This document shows positions 17,956-26,956 of a stretch of DNA of 64,000 nucleotides, one piece after another. This DNA comes from Burkholderiales bacterium (lineage in GTDB: Bacteria > Pseudomonadota > Gammaproteobacteria > Burkholderiales > SG8-39). Numbering within the stretch: the stretch's first letter is position 1; each line of letters starts with the position of its first letter. The stretch spans positions 1,178,001 through 1,242,000 of the forward strand of contig JAOSJV010000001.1 of the NCBI GenBank assembly GCA_027493935.1, written 5' to 3'. The position numbers and the translations under genes were made by a program. The notes under the pieces were generated by a model. It had not been told where the DNA came from and made no database searches. It saw only the letters and a list, made by a program, of their open reading frames with translations.

Positions 17956-19227
17956 ATGCAGACCAACCTCGCCGACTTCATCCGCGACACCCCGGCCGGC
18001 CGCGAGGCCGACGCGATCCTGCGCAAGTGCGTGCACTGCGGGTTCTGCGCCGCGACCTGCCCGACCTACCAGCTGCTCGGCGACGAGCTCGACAGCCCGC
18101 GCGGGCGCATCTACCTCATGAAGCGCGCGCTCGAGGGCGGCGAGGTCGGCGCGAGCACTCGGCTCCACCTAGACCGCTGCCTCACCTGCCGCGCCTGCGA
18201 GACGACGTGCCCGTCGGGCGTGCGCTACGGCCGGCTCGTGGACATCGGGCGCCGCGTGGTGGAGGAGCGGGCGCCGCGGCCGCTCGCTGCGCGGGTGCAG
18301 CGCGCCGCGCTTGCGGCGGTGCTGCCGCGCCGCACGCTCTTCGGCGCGCTGCTCGCGCTCGGGCGCTCGGTGCGTCCGCTGCTTCCGGCGCGGCTGCGGC
18401 GCAAGGTGCCGGCCGCGAGTGCGCCGGCCGGCGCATGGCCGGCGCCGCGCCATGCGCGCCGGATGCTCGCGCTCGCCGGCTGTGTCCAGCCCGCGCTCGC
18501 GCCGGGGATCAACGCCGCCGCGGCGCGCGTGCTCGATCGCGCCGGCATCTCGCTCGTCGAGGCGCCCGGCGCCGGCTGCTGCGGCGCCGTCCGCTTCCAT
18601 CTGAACGCGCAGTCGGCGGGCCTGGACGACGTGCGCGCGCTGATCGACGCGTGGTGGCCGCTCGTCGAGGCCGGCGTCGAGGCGATCGTGATGACCGCGA
18701 GCGGGTGCGGCGCCATGGTGCGCGAGTACGGCCACCTTCTCGCGCACGACCCGCGCTACGCGGCCAAGGCCGAGCGGGTGAGCGCGCTCACGCGCGACCT
18801 GTCCGAGGTGGTCGACGCGGAGCTCGAGCGGCTCGTGCCCGCCGCCGCCGGCGTACCTCCCGGCGGCGCGGCCGGCGGAGGGCGCGACGGCGATGCGGCC
18901 GTGCGCATCGCTGTGCATACGCCGTGCACGCTGCAGCACGCACAGCGCCTCGGTGGCGTCGTCGAGCGGATTCTCGCGCGTGCCGGCTTCGCGCTCGCGC
19001 CGGTGCCCGATGCGCACCTGTGCTGCGGCTCAGCTGGCACGTACTCCATCCTGCAGCCGGAGCTCTCCGGCCAGCTCAAGGCGAGCAAGCTCCAGGCGCT
19101 GCAGTCGGGCATGCCCGCGCTGGTGGCCACGGCGAACATCGGCTGCCTCGCGCACCTCGCCGCGGACGCCGAGGTGCCGGTGCGGCACTGGATCGTTGCG
19201 TTCGAGGAGCGGCTCGCCGCGGCCTGA
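17956..19227 (+). CDS. glcF: Glycolate oxidase iron-sulfur subunit GlcF
   Basis: A 423-residue iron-sulfur protein with two 4Fe-4S motifs at the N-terminus (CVHCGFCAATCPTY near residue 25, CLTCRACETTCPSG near 75). Two CCG-type domains follow, with the Cys clusters GAGCCGAVRFH and HLCCGSAGTY; these may bind a further cluster. It carries electrons from GlcDE to quinone. It completes the glcDEF set; no malate synthase (glcB) or glycolate permease is adjacent. Confidence 0.94.
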   Translation: MQTNLADFIRDTPAGREADAILRKCVHCGFCAATCPTYQLLGDELDSPRGRIYLMKRALEGGEVGASTRLHLDRCLTCRACETTCPSGVRYGRLVDIGRRVVEERAPRPLAARVQRAALAAVLPRRTLFGALLALGRSVRPLLPARLRRKVPAASAPAGAWPAPRHARRMLALAGCVQPALAPGINAAAARVLDRAGISLVEAPGAGCCGAVRFHLNAQSAGLDDVRALIDAWWPLVEAGVEAIVMTASGCGAMVREYGHLLAHDPRYAAKAERVSALTRDLSEVVDAELERLVPAAAGVPPGGAAGGGRDGDAAVRIAVHTPCTLQHAQRLGGVVERILARAGFALAPVPDAHLCCGSAGTYSILQPELSGQLKASKLQALQSGMPALVATANIGCLAHLAADAEVPVRHWIVAFEERLAAA

Positions 19228-19249
19228 GCGCGGCGCCGCGGCCGCCCGG

Positions 19250-20173
19250 ATGCGGAGCCAGTTCGCCACGGGCGTGGCACTCGCGCTGTTCGCGGTCGTC
19301 ACCTGGGGCGCCCAGTTCCCGATCGCCAAGAGCGCATTCGCCGCGGTCGATCCGTATCACGTCTCGGCGATCCGCTACCTCGCCGGCACCGCGGCGCTGA
19401 TCCCGATCGTCGCGTGGCAGCGGGGCGCGGGCGCCCTTGGCTACCACGGCCGCGGACCGACGGTCGCGCTGCTCGGTGTGATCGGCATGAGCGCCTCGCC
19501 GTTGCTCGTCTTCGCCGGGCTCGGTCTGACGCGACCCGAGCACACCGCGATCATCGTCTCACTGCAGCCGTCCATGACGGCCGTCGCCGACTGGCTGGTG
19601 CGCGGGCGGCGCCCGGCCGGGTTCACGATCGGCTGCATCGCCACGGCGTTCCTCGGCGTAGTACTGGTGGTCACCAAGGGCGACCCGCGGCTCGCGTTCG
19701 CCGCCGGCGAGCTCGCCGGCGACGCGATGGTGCTCGCCGGCGCGCTCTGCTGGGTGGTCTACACCATGGGTACCGAGCGCTTCGGCGGATGGTCGGCGCT
19801 GAAGCTCACCGTGCTGACGCTCATTCCCGGCACGATCGGTCTGTGGCTCGCGACCGCAGCGCTCGCCTGGCTCGGTGTTGCGCACGCGCCAGCGTGGGGC
19901 GCCGTGCGCAGCGTTCTGCCGGAGCTTGCCTTCCTGTCGTTCGTCGGCGTGGCCGCGGCGATGATCTGCTGGAACGCCGGCAACCGGCGGATCGGCGCTC
20001 TGAACGCGATGCTGCTGATCAACCTGCTGCCGGTGGTCACGTTCGCCGTCGGCTTCGCGCAGGGTGCGCGCTTCACGCGCGCCGAGCTCGCCGGCGGCGC
20101 CGTCGTCATCGGCGCGCTGGTGGCGAACAACGCGTATCTGCGGCGCACGCGCGCCGGGCGGAGCTTGCGATAA
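19250..20173 (+). CDS. EamA/DMT-family permease
   Basis: A 307-residue integral membrane protein with about ten hydrophobic helices in two EamA repeats (residues 8-145 and 160-300). The first helix holds the family's typical VTWGAQFPIAK. These permeases export metabolites or amino acids; the substrate is unknown. It begins 22 bases after glcF on the same strand, so it could be part of the hydroxy-acid operon, although a transporter for import would be more expected there. Confidence 0.87.
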   Translation: MRSQFATGVALALFAVVTWGAQFPIAKSAFAAVDPYHVSAIRYLAGTAALIPIVAWQRGAGALGYHGRGPTVALLGVIGMSASPLLVFAGLGLTRPEHTAIIVSLQPSMTAVADWLVRGRRPAGFTIGCIATAFLGVVLVVTKGDPRLAFAAGELAGDAMVLAGALCWVVYTMGTERFGGWSALKLTVLTLIPGTIGLWLATAALAWLGVAHAPAWGAVRSVLPELAFLSFVGVAAAMICWNAGNRRIGALNAMLLINLLPVVTFAVGFAQGARFTRAELAGGAVVIGALVANNAYLRRTRAGRSLR

Positions 20174-20209
20174 TCGCCTCTGGCGCGCATCCGAGCACCC
20201 GGCAGCCCC

Positions 20210-22003
20210 GTGGCACGCAGACGAGACGACATTCCCGACCGGCCGGCAAGCCGCGACCTGCGCACGCTTGCGCGCATCGGCGGCCTGCTCAGGCCGCACC
20301 GCGGCCGCATCGCGATCGCCGCAGTCGCGCTCCTCGTTGCCGCGGGTTGCGTCCTGGTGATCGGGCAGGGGCTGCGGCAGGTGATCGACGCCGGGTTCGC
20401 CAGCCGCGACCCGGGTTCGCTCGACCGCGCGCTCGTGGGGCTGCTCGCGGTGGTCGCCGTGCTCTCGGCCGCGACGTTCACGCGCTTCTACTTCGTGTCG
20501 TGGCTCGGCGAGCGGATCACCGCCGACCTGCGCCGCGCGGTGTTCGGCCGCATCCTCGACATGCCGCCCGGCTTCTTCGAGACCACCCGCACCGGCGAGG
20601 TGATCTCGCGGCTCACGAACGACACGGCGCTGCTCGAGGTCGTGATCGGCTCGTCGGCCTCGTTCGCGGTGCGCAACCTCCTCATCACCACCGGAAGCCT
20701 GGTGATGCTGATCGTGACCAGCCCGAAGCTCACCGCGCTGGTCGTGCTCGGGGTGCCGCTCGTCGTGGTGCCGATCCTGCTCTTCGGCCGGCGCGTGCGT
20801 CGGCTCTCGCGCGCGACGCAGGACCGCGTCGCCGACGTCTCGGCCTACGTGGACGAGGCGCTGCACGAGATCCGCACCGTGCAGGCCTACGGCCACGAGC
20901 CGCACGACCGGCGGCTGTTCGCCGAGCGCGTCGAGACCGCGTTCGGCACCGCGCTCGCGCGCATCCGGCAGCGCGCGGCGCTGATCGCGATGGTGATCCT
21001 GCTCTCGTTCGGCGCGGTCGGCGTCATCCTGTGGATCGGCGGACACGACGTCCTCGCCGGCCGCCTGAGCGCCGGCGAGCTCTCCGCGTTCGTGTTCTAC
21101 GCGGTGCTGGTCGCCGGCGGTGCGGCCGCGATCTCCGAGGTCATCGGCGACCTGCAGCGCGCGGCCGGCGCCGCCGAGCGGCTGATGGAGCTCCTCGCGA
21201 CCGAGCCCGCCATCCGCGCGCCGGCCGATCCGGTGCGCCTGCCCGAGCCGCCGCGCGGCGAGGTGCGACTCGCGAGCGTGACGTTTCATTATCCGTCGCG
21301 GCCCGACGCCCCGGCGCTGGCCGATTTCTCGCTCGCCGTGCGTCCGGGCGAGCGGGTGGCGCTGGTCGGCCCCTCCGGCGCCGGCAAGTCGACCGTGTTC
21401 CAGCTGCTGCTGCGCTACTATGAGCCGACCGCGGGCGAGATCCTGGTCGACGGCGCGGACGTGCGGCGCGCCGATCCGCGCGCGGTGCGGCGCCGCTTCG
21501 CACTCGTGCCGCAGGAGCCGGTGATCTTCGCCGCCTCGGTGCGCGAGAACGTCCGCTATGCGCGGCCGGAGGCCGGCGACGCCGAGGTGCTCGCCGCCTG
21601 CCGCGCGGCCTACGCGATGGAGTTCGTCGAGCGGCTGCCCGACGGGCTCGACACCTTCCTCGGCGAGCGCGGCGTGCGCCTGTCCGGCGGGCAGCGGCAG
21701 CGGCTCGCGATCGCCCGCGCGCTGCTCGCCGACCGCGCGGTGCTCCTGCTCGACGAGGCGACGAGCTCGCTCGACGCCGAGAGCGAGCACTTCGTGCAGC
21801 TCGCCGCCGCGCGGCTGATGGAGGATCGCACCACCCTGATCATCGCGCACCGGCTCGCCACGGTGCAGGGCGCCGACCGCATCGTCGTCATGGACCACGG
21901 TCGCGTCGTCGCCGCCGGCACGCACGCCGAGCTCCTGCGCGCCGGCGGCCTGTACGGGCGCCTCGCCGCGCTGCAGCTCCTGGGCGAGGTCGAGGCCGCG
22001 TGA
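20210..22003 (+). CDS. ABC exporter, fused membrane and ATPase domains (MsbA/LapB-like)
   Basis: A 597-residue half-transporter starting at GTG 20210. A six-helix ABC membrane domain (residues 30-320) precedes a nucleotide-binding domain: Walker A GPSGAGKST, Q-loop VPQEPVIF, signature LSGGQRQRLAIARALL, Walker B VLLLDEATS and the H-loop in IIAHRLATV. It would act as a homodimer. The family exports lipids, drugs or peptides. Its stop overlaps the next gene's GTG by four bases (GTGA), so it is coupled to the osmoprotectant system, although it is not an importer ATPase. Confidence 0.9.
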   Translation: MARRRDDIPDRPASRDLRTLARIGGLLRPHRGRIAIAAVALLVAAGCVLVIGQGLRQVIDAGFASRDPGSLDRALVGLLAVVAVLSAATFTRFYFVSWLGERITADLRRAVFGRILDMPPGFFETTRTGEVISRLTNDTALLEVVIGSSASFAVRNLLITTGSLVMLIVTSPKLTALVVLGVPLVVVPILLFGRRVRRLSRATQDRVADVSAYVDEALHEIRTVQAYGHEPHDRRLFAERVETAFGTALARIRQRAALIAMVILLSFGAVGVILWIGGHDVLAGRLSAGELSAFVFYAVLVAGGAAAISEVIGDLQRAAGAAERLMELLATEPAIRAPADPVRLPEPPRGEVRLASVTFHYPSRPDAPALADFSLAVRPGERVALVGPSGAGKSTVFQLLLRYYEPTAGEILVDGADVRRADPRAVRRRFALVPQEPVIFAASVRENVRYARPEAGDAEVLAACRAAYAMEFVERLPDGLDTFLGERGVRLSGGQRQRLAIARALLADRAVLLLDEATSSLDAESEHFVQLAAARLMEDRTTLIIAHRLATVQGADRIVVMDHGRVVAAGTHAELLRAGGLYGRLAALQLLGEVEAA

Positions 22004-23517
22004 GGGGTGCGGTGCGCACGCTCGTCTCCGCTGCACTCGTCGCGCTCGCGCTCGCGGCCGCACCGGCGTCGGCGGAGACGCTGCGCGTGGGCTCGAAGCG
22101 CTTCACGGAGAGCTACATCCTCGGCGAGGTGGTGCTTCAGGCCGCCGAGCGCGCTGGCGTGCGCGCGACACACAAGGCGGGACTGGGCGGCACCGGCATC
22201 GTGTTCGCCGCGCTCGAGGCGGGCGCGATCGATCTCTATCCCGAGTACACCGGCACGATCGCGCGCGAGATCCTCGGCCTGGAAGGCAATCCCTCGATCG
22301 ACGAGCTGAACGCGGCGCTCGCGACGCGCGGTCTGGCGGTCGGCGTGCCGCTCGGATTCAACAACACCTACGCGCTCGCGATGCGCGAGCGCCACGCGCA
22401 GGCGCTCGGCGTACGGACGATCTCCGACCTCGCGCGGCATCCGGACGTGCGGCTCGGCCTCGGACCTGAGTTCATCGCGCGGCCCGACGGGTGGCCCGGC
22501 GTGAAGGCGGCCTACGGCCTGCCGCACCCGACGCCGCCCGCGCTCGACCACGGCCTCGCCTACGAGGCGATCGCCGCCGGCCGCATCGACGTGATGGACA
22601 TCTACTCGACCGACGCCAAGATCGCGCGCTTCGGGCTGCGCGTGCTGGCCGACGACCGCGGCTTCTTCCCGCAGTACGACGCGGTGCTGCTCCACCGGCA
22701 CGACGTGCCGGAGCGGTTCCCGGCCGCCTGGCGCGCCCTGCAGGCGCTCGAAGGACGCATCGACGCCGAGCGCATGATCAAGCTGAACGCGGCGGCGGAG
22801 ATCGAGGGCAGGACTTTCGCGGCCGCGGCGCGGCTGGTATTCGACGACGCCCCGGCCGATGCGGCGGCAACCAGGGGATCGCTTCGCAATGCGCTGTTCG
22901 GCGGCGATCTCGGGCGCCTGACGCGCGAGCATCTCGTGCTCGTGTTCGCATCGCTCGCGGCCGCCGTGCTTACCGGAGTGCCGCTCGGCGTCGTCGCGGC
23001 GAAAGCCCCCGCCATCGGGCAGGCGGTGATGGCGGCGGTAGGTGTCATCCAGACCGTGCCGGCGCTTGCGCTGTTCGCCTTCCTGATCGCGGTCATGGGC
23101 ACGATCGGCGTCGGGCCGGCGCTTGTCGCACTGTTTCTGTACGCGCTCCTGCCGATCGTGCGCAACACGCACGCCGGCATCGCAGGAATCCGCAGGACGA
23201 TGCGCGAGGCGGCGCTCGCGCTGGGCCTCGGCGTGCGCGACCGGCTGCTGCTGATAGAGCTTCCGCTCGCTGCGCCAGCCATTGTCGCGGGCGTCAAGAC
23301 CTCCGCGGTGATCAACGTCGGAACGGCGACGATCGCGGCCTTCATCGGTGCGGGCGGCTACGGCGAGCGAATCGTGCAGGGGCTCGCCCTGAACGACACC
23401 AATCTCATGCTCGCGGGGGCCTTACCGGCGGCGGCGCTCGCGATCCTGGCGCAGGCGGTGTTCGAAGTGCTGGAGCGCTGGGCGAGCCCAGTGGCACGCG
23501 CCGGCGTCGGTTCGTAA
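22000..23517 (+). CDS. Osmoprotectant ABC importer: fused substrate-binding protein and permease (OpuBC/OpuBB type)
   Basis: A 505-residue fusion. A signal peptide ending at ASAE is followed by an OpuAC-type binding domain (VGSKRFTESYILGEVV, YPEYTGTIARE, FNNTYALAM). From about residue 300 a BPD-type permease follows, with the EAA loop EAALALGLGVRDRLLLIELPLAAPAIVAGVK and GAGGYGERI. This architecture binds glycine betaine, choline or proline betaine. The matching ATPase is not in the window; the preceding ABC exporter belongs to a different class. The last 28 codons belong to a 99-base unit that occurs three times in tandem (see repeat). Confidence 0.9.
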   Translation: MRGAVRTLVSAALVALALAAAPASAETLRVGSKRFTESYILGEVVLQAAERAGVRATHKAGLGGTGIVFAALEAGAIDLYPEYTGTIAREILGLEGNPSIDELNAALATRGLAVGVPLGFNNTYALAMRERHAQALGVRTISDLARHPDVRLGLGPEFIARPDGWPGVKAAYGLPHPTPPALDHGLAYEAIAAGRIDVMDIYSTDAKIARFGLRVLADDRGFFPQYDAVLLHRHDVPERFPAAWRALQALEGRIDAERMIKLNAAAEIEGRTFAAAARLVFDDAPADAAATRGSLRNALFGGDLGRLTREHLVLVFASLAAAVLTGVPLGVVAAKAPAIGQAVMAAVGVIQTVPALALFAFLIAVMGTIGVGPALVALFLYALLPIVRNTHAGIAGIRRTMREAALALGLGVRDRLLLIELPLAAPAIVAGVKTSAVINVGTATIAAFIGAGGYGERIVQGLALNDTNLMLAGALPAAALAILAQAVFEVLERWASPVARAGVGS

Positions 23518-23715
23518 ATCCGCTCGGCGGCGGCGCTCGCGATCCTGGCGCAGGCGGTGTTCGAAGTGCTGGAGCGCTGGGCGAGCCCAGTGGCACGCGC
23601 CGGCGCCGGTTCCTAAATCCGCTCGGCGGCGGCGCTCGCGATCCTGGCGCAGGCCGTTTTCGAAGTGCTGGAGCGCTGGGTGAGCCCAGTGGCACGCGCC
23701 GGCGTCGGCGGATGA
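23434..23715 (+). repeat. Three tandem 99-base copies of the opu gene's 3' end
   Basis: Units begin at 23434, 23533 and 23632 with a period of exactly 99 bases (33 codons); the third ends at its stop. All are in the same frame. Each unit encodes the permease C-terminus (ALAILAQAVFEVLERW followed by SPVARAG) and each finishes with a stop at the equivalent place: TAA 23515-23517, TAA 23614-23616 and TGA 23713-23715. Only a few substitutions separate the copies, so the duplication is recent, or the region is misassembled. Confidence 0.9.
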
Positions 23716-23847
23716 TCCGCATCCGATCCGCGCCGTGGCCAAGGCGCGTGCCGCTGTTGTATCATCGGCCCGACTTTGTCTCGCGCCGGCAAAACGACGA
23801 ACGACTCCGCCGCGCGGTGCGCTAGCGACAGGACCAGAGGGGGAACG
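23518..23847 (+). other. 330-base spacer between opu fusion and pntAA
   Basis: The first 198 bases are the second and third 99-base repeat units, which are untranslated unless stops are read through. A small palindrome GCGGATGATCCGC (23708-23720) overlaps the last stop. The remaining ~130 bases carry no gene; a GAGGGGGA Shine-Dalgarno lies just before the pntAA ATG. I saw no clear promoter boxes. Confidence 0.6.
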
Positions 23848-24968
23848 ATGCAGATCGGTATTCCCGCCGAGACGCGCGCGGGCGAGTCGCGCGTCGCCGC
23901 AACGCCCGAGACGGTGAAGAAGCTCGTCGCTGGAGGGCACCACAAGGTCCTGGTCCAGGCGGGGGCCGGCGTGCGCGCGAGCATCCCGGACGCCGACTTC
24001 CAGTCCGCCGGCGCCACGATCGCGGGCTCCGCCGGCGAGGTGCTGTCGCAGTCCGACATCGTGCTCGTGGTGCGCGGGCCGGAGCCGGCCGCGGCCGCGC
24101 AGATGAAGCGCGGCGCGATCCTGGCCGGGCTGCTCAATCCCTACGACGCCGCAACGGTCGGGAAATCTATGCCGAGGCCGGCGTCACAGGATTCGCGCTC
24201 GAATGGCTGCCGCGCACCACGCGCGCCCAGTCGATGGACGTCCTCTCCTCGCAGGCGAACATCGCCGGCTACAAGGCGGTGATCCTCGCGGCGAACGAGT
24301 ACGGCCGGTTCATGCCGATGCTGATGACCGCAGCCGGGACGGTGAAGGCGGCGCGGGTGCTCGTGCTCGGCGCCGGCGTCGCGGGGCTGCAGGCGATCGC
24401 GACCGCCAAGCGCCTCGGGGCGGTGGTCGAGGCGTCCGACGTGCGCCCGGCGGTAAAGGAGCAGATCGAGTCGCTCGGCGCGAAATTCCTCGACGTGCCG
24501 TATCTCACCGACGAGGAACGCGAGATCGCCGAGGGCGTGGGCGGCTACGCCCGTCCGATGCCCGCCGATTGGATGCGCCGCCAGGCCGAGCTCGTGCACG
24601 AGCGCGCGAAGGCCGCCGACATCGTGATCACCACCGCTTTGATCCCCGGGCGTCCGGCGCCGAGGCTGATCAAGTCCGAGACCGTCGCGCAGATGAAGCC
24701 CGGCGCGGTGATCGTCGATCTGGCGGTCGAGCAGGGCGGCAACGTCGAGGGCGTCGAGCTCGGCAGGATCACCCTGCGCGACAACGTGAAGATCGTCGGT
24801 CTGGCCAATCTGCCGGCGCTGCTCGCCGCCGACGCGAGCGCGCTCTACGCGCGCAACCTGCTCAATTTCGTCGGCGTGCTGCTCGACCCCAAGACCGGCG
24901 AGCTCAAGATCGACCGCGACGACGAGATCGTCGCCGGTGCGCTGGTGTGCATCGACGGGGAGCGGTGA
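23848..24968 (+). CDS. pntAA: NAD(P) transhydrogenase subunit alpha part 1 (PntAA), frameshifted
   Basis: The soluble NAD(H)-binding domain I of proton-translocating transhydrogenase, 373 residues when repaired. The N-terminus [23 protein letters not shown] is characteristic, as are [17 protein letters not shown] and the Rossmann motif [35 protein letters not shown] at 24160-24162 needs one more G to join NPYDAATVG to the [17 protein letters not shown] segment. The alpha subunit is split into AA and AB genes, as in Rhodospirillum and many betaproteobacteria. Confidence 0.93.
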
Positions 24969-24992
24969 AGAAGAGCTAGGGGAGAGTGTGCT

Positions 24993-25060
24993 GTGGACAG
25001 TGGACAGTGAGCGGCGAACCGCGACGCGCGACCGCCCGCTGCCGACTGTCCACTGTCCAC
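24993..25060. repeat. 16-bp perfect inverted repeat of TGGACAG heptamers
   Basis: GTGGACAGTGGACAGT (24993-25008) faces its exact complement ACTGTCCACTGTCCAC (25045-25060) across a 36-base GC-rich loop. Each arm contains two iterations of the heptamer TGGACAG. It lies between pntAA and pntAB, ends 20 bases before the pntAB start, and would form a stable stem in the transcript. A degenerate relative follows pntB. Confidence 0.85.
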
Positions 25061-25080
25061 TTGCTCCGAAGGAGCATGAA

Positions 25081-25398
25081 ATGACCGAAGCCATCGATCC
25101 GACCGTCTTCTACCTGATCGTTTTCGTGCTGGCGGTTTTCGTCGGCTACCACGTGATCTGGAACGTGACGCCGGCGCTGCACACGCCGCTGATGAGCGTC
25201 ACGAACGCCATCTCGTCGGTGATCATCGTCGGCGCGCTGCTCGCCGCCGGCTCCGGCGGCGAGGACTTCGGGTCGATCGTCGGCGCGGTCGCGGTCGGGC
25301 TCGCCGCGGTGAACGTGTTCGGCGGCTTCCTGGTGACGCAGCGCATGCTCGAGATGTTCCGAAGGAAGCAGCCGAAGTCCGGCGAGAAGAAGAGCTGA
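25081..25398 (+). CDS. pntAB: NAD(P) transhydrogenase subunit alpha part 2 (PntAB)
   Basis: A 105-residue membrane subunit with three hydrophobic segments ([56 protein letters not shown]). It corresponds to the transmembrane end of the alpha subunit and forms part of the proton channel with PntB. The conserved [17 protein letters not shown] is present. An AAGGAGC ribosome site precedes ATG 25081. It is followed after ten bases by pntB. Confidence 0.95.
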   Translation: MTEAIDPTVFYLIVFVLAVFVGYHVIWNVTPALHTPLMSVTNAISSVIIVGALLAAGSGGEDFGSIVGAVAVGLAAVNVFGGFLVTQRMLEMFRRKQPKSGEKKS

Positions 25399-25408
25399 GG
25401 GGGCGGGC

Positions 25409-26804
25409 ATGTCGGGCAACCAAGTCGCGCTCTGGTACCTCGTCGCGTCGGTGCTGTTCATCCTGGCGCTGAAGGGGCTCTCGCACCCCGAGTCGGCGCG
25501 CCGCGGCAACCTGTTCGGCATGATCGGCATGGCGATCGCGGTCGTCGTGACGATGGCGATCGTCGAGAATCGCGTGCCGATCATCCTCGCGATCGCGATC
25601 GGCGGCACGATCGGCGCGATCGTGTCGCGGCGCGTCGAGATGACGCAGATGCCGGAACTCGTAGCCGCGATGCACTCGCTCGTCGGCATGGCCGCGGTGC
25701 TGATCGCGATCGCCGCGGTGAACGACCCGGCTGCGTTCGGCATTCCCGACCCGATGCCGGCCGGCAACCGTCTCGAGCTCTTCATCGGCACGTTCGTCGG
25801 CGCGATCACGTTCTCGGGCTCGGTCATCGCGTTCGGCAAGCTGGCCGGGCTCGGCAAGCACTTTCGCCTGTTCTCGAGCGCACCGGTGGTGTTTCCGGGC
25901 CAGCACCTGCTCAACCTCGCGCTGGCGCTGGCGATGATCGGGTTCGGGGTGGCGTTCTTCCTTGCGCCCGACAAGGCGTGGACCGCATTTGCCATCATGA
26001 CCGCTGTCGCCTTCGTGCTCGGCGTGCTGATCATCATCCCGATCGGCGGCGCCGACATGCCGGTGGTGATCTCGATGCTGAACAGCTACTCCGGTTGGGC
26101 GGCTGCGGGCATCGGCTTCTCGCTCGGCAACACCATGCTGATCATCGCCGGATCGCTGGTCGGCTCCTCGGGCGCGATCCTCTCGTACATCATGTGCCGC
26201 GCGATGAACCGCTCGTTCATCAGCGTGCTCCTGGGCGGGTTCGGCGGAGCCGAGGGCGCTGCGGCGGCCGGCGCCGAGCAGCGGCAGGTGAAGTCCGGCT
26301 CGGCCGACGATCTGGCGTTCCTGCTCGCGAACGCGGAGAGCGTGATCATCGTGCCCGGCTACGGCCTTGCGGTGGCGCGCGCGCAGCACGCCGTCAAGGA
26401 GATGGCGGAGAAGCTGATCGAGAAGGGCGTGCAGGTCCGCTACGCGATCCATCCGGTGGCGGGCCGCATGCCGGGGCACATGAACGTGCTGCTCGCCGAG
26501 GCCGAGGTTCCCTACGACCAGGTCTTCGAGATGGAGGACATCAACAACGAATTCGGCACGACCGACATCGCGCTGATTCTCGGCGCGAACGACGTCGTCA
26601 ACCCGCTCGCGCTGGAGAAGGGCAGCCCCATCTATGGCATGCCGATCCTCGAGGCGCACAAGGCGCGCCACCGTGGTCGTGAACAAGCGCTCGATGGCCG
26701 CCGGCTACGCTGGCCTCGACAACCCGCTCTTCTACATGGACCGGACCATGATGGTGTTCGGCGATGCGAAGAAAGTGATCGAGGACGTGGTGAAGGCGCT
26801 GTAA
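25409..26804 (+). CDS. pntB: NAD(P) transhydrogenase subunit beta (PntB), frameshifted
   Basis: A 464-residue protein when repaired. It has about nine membrane helices (residues 1-270), then the NADP(H)-binding domain III with [35 protein letters not shown] and [11 protein letters not shown]. One C too many at 26668-26669 (after EAHKAR) shifts the frame; without it the normal C-terminus [20 protein letters not shown] is read, ending VIEDVVKAL with TAA at 26802-26804. The complex uses the proton gradient to make NADPH from NADH. Confidence 0.94.
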
Positions 26805-26811
26805 GAGAACG

Positions 26812-26944
26812 CTGGCAGTGGACAGTGGGCAGTGGGGCAGCGGACGAAGCGATGCGAGCGTCTAGGCTTCGTTGAACTGGCAACTGCCAACTGCCAATGC
26901 CAACAATCGGCCGCCCGCCGTCCACCGTCCACTGTCCCCTGTCC
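26812..26944. repeat. Degenerate heptamer mosaic downstream of pntB
   Basis: The left part holds variants of the TGGACAG heptamer (TGGCAGTGGACAGTGGGCAG at 26813-26832). The middle holds TTGGCAG-type units in complement (CAACTGCCAACTGCCAA, 26881-26897), and the right end the complement of the first type (GTCCACCGTCCACTGTCC, 26920-26937). It is the same class of element as 24993-25060 but longer and decayed. It fills most of the spacer before the LutC-like gene. Confidence 0.7.
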
Positions 26945-26956
26945 TGATCTCGCCCC

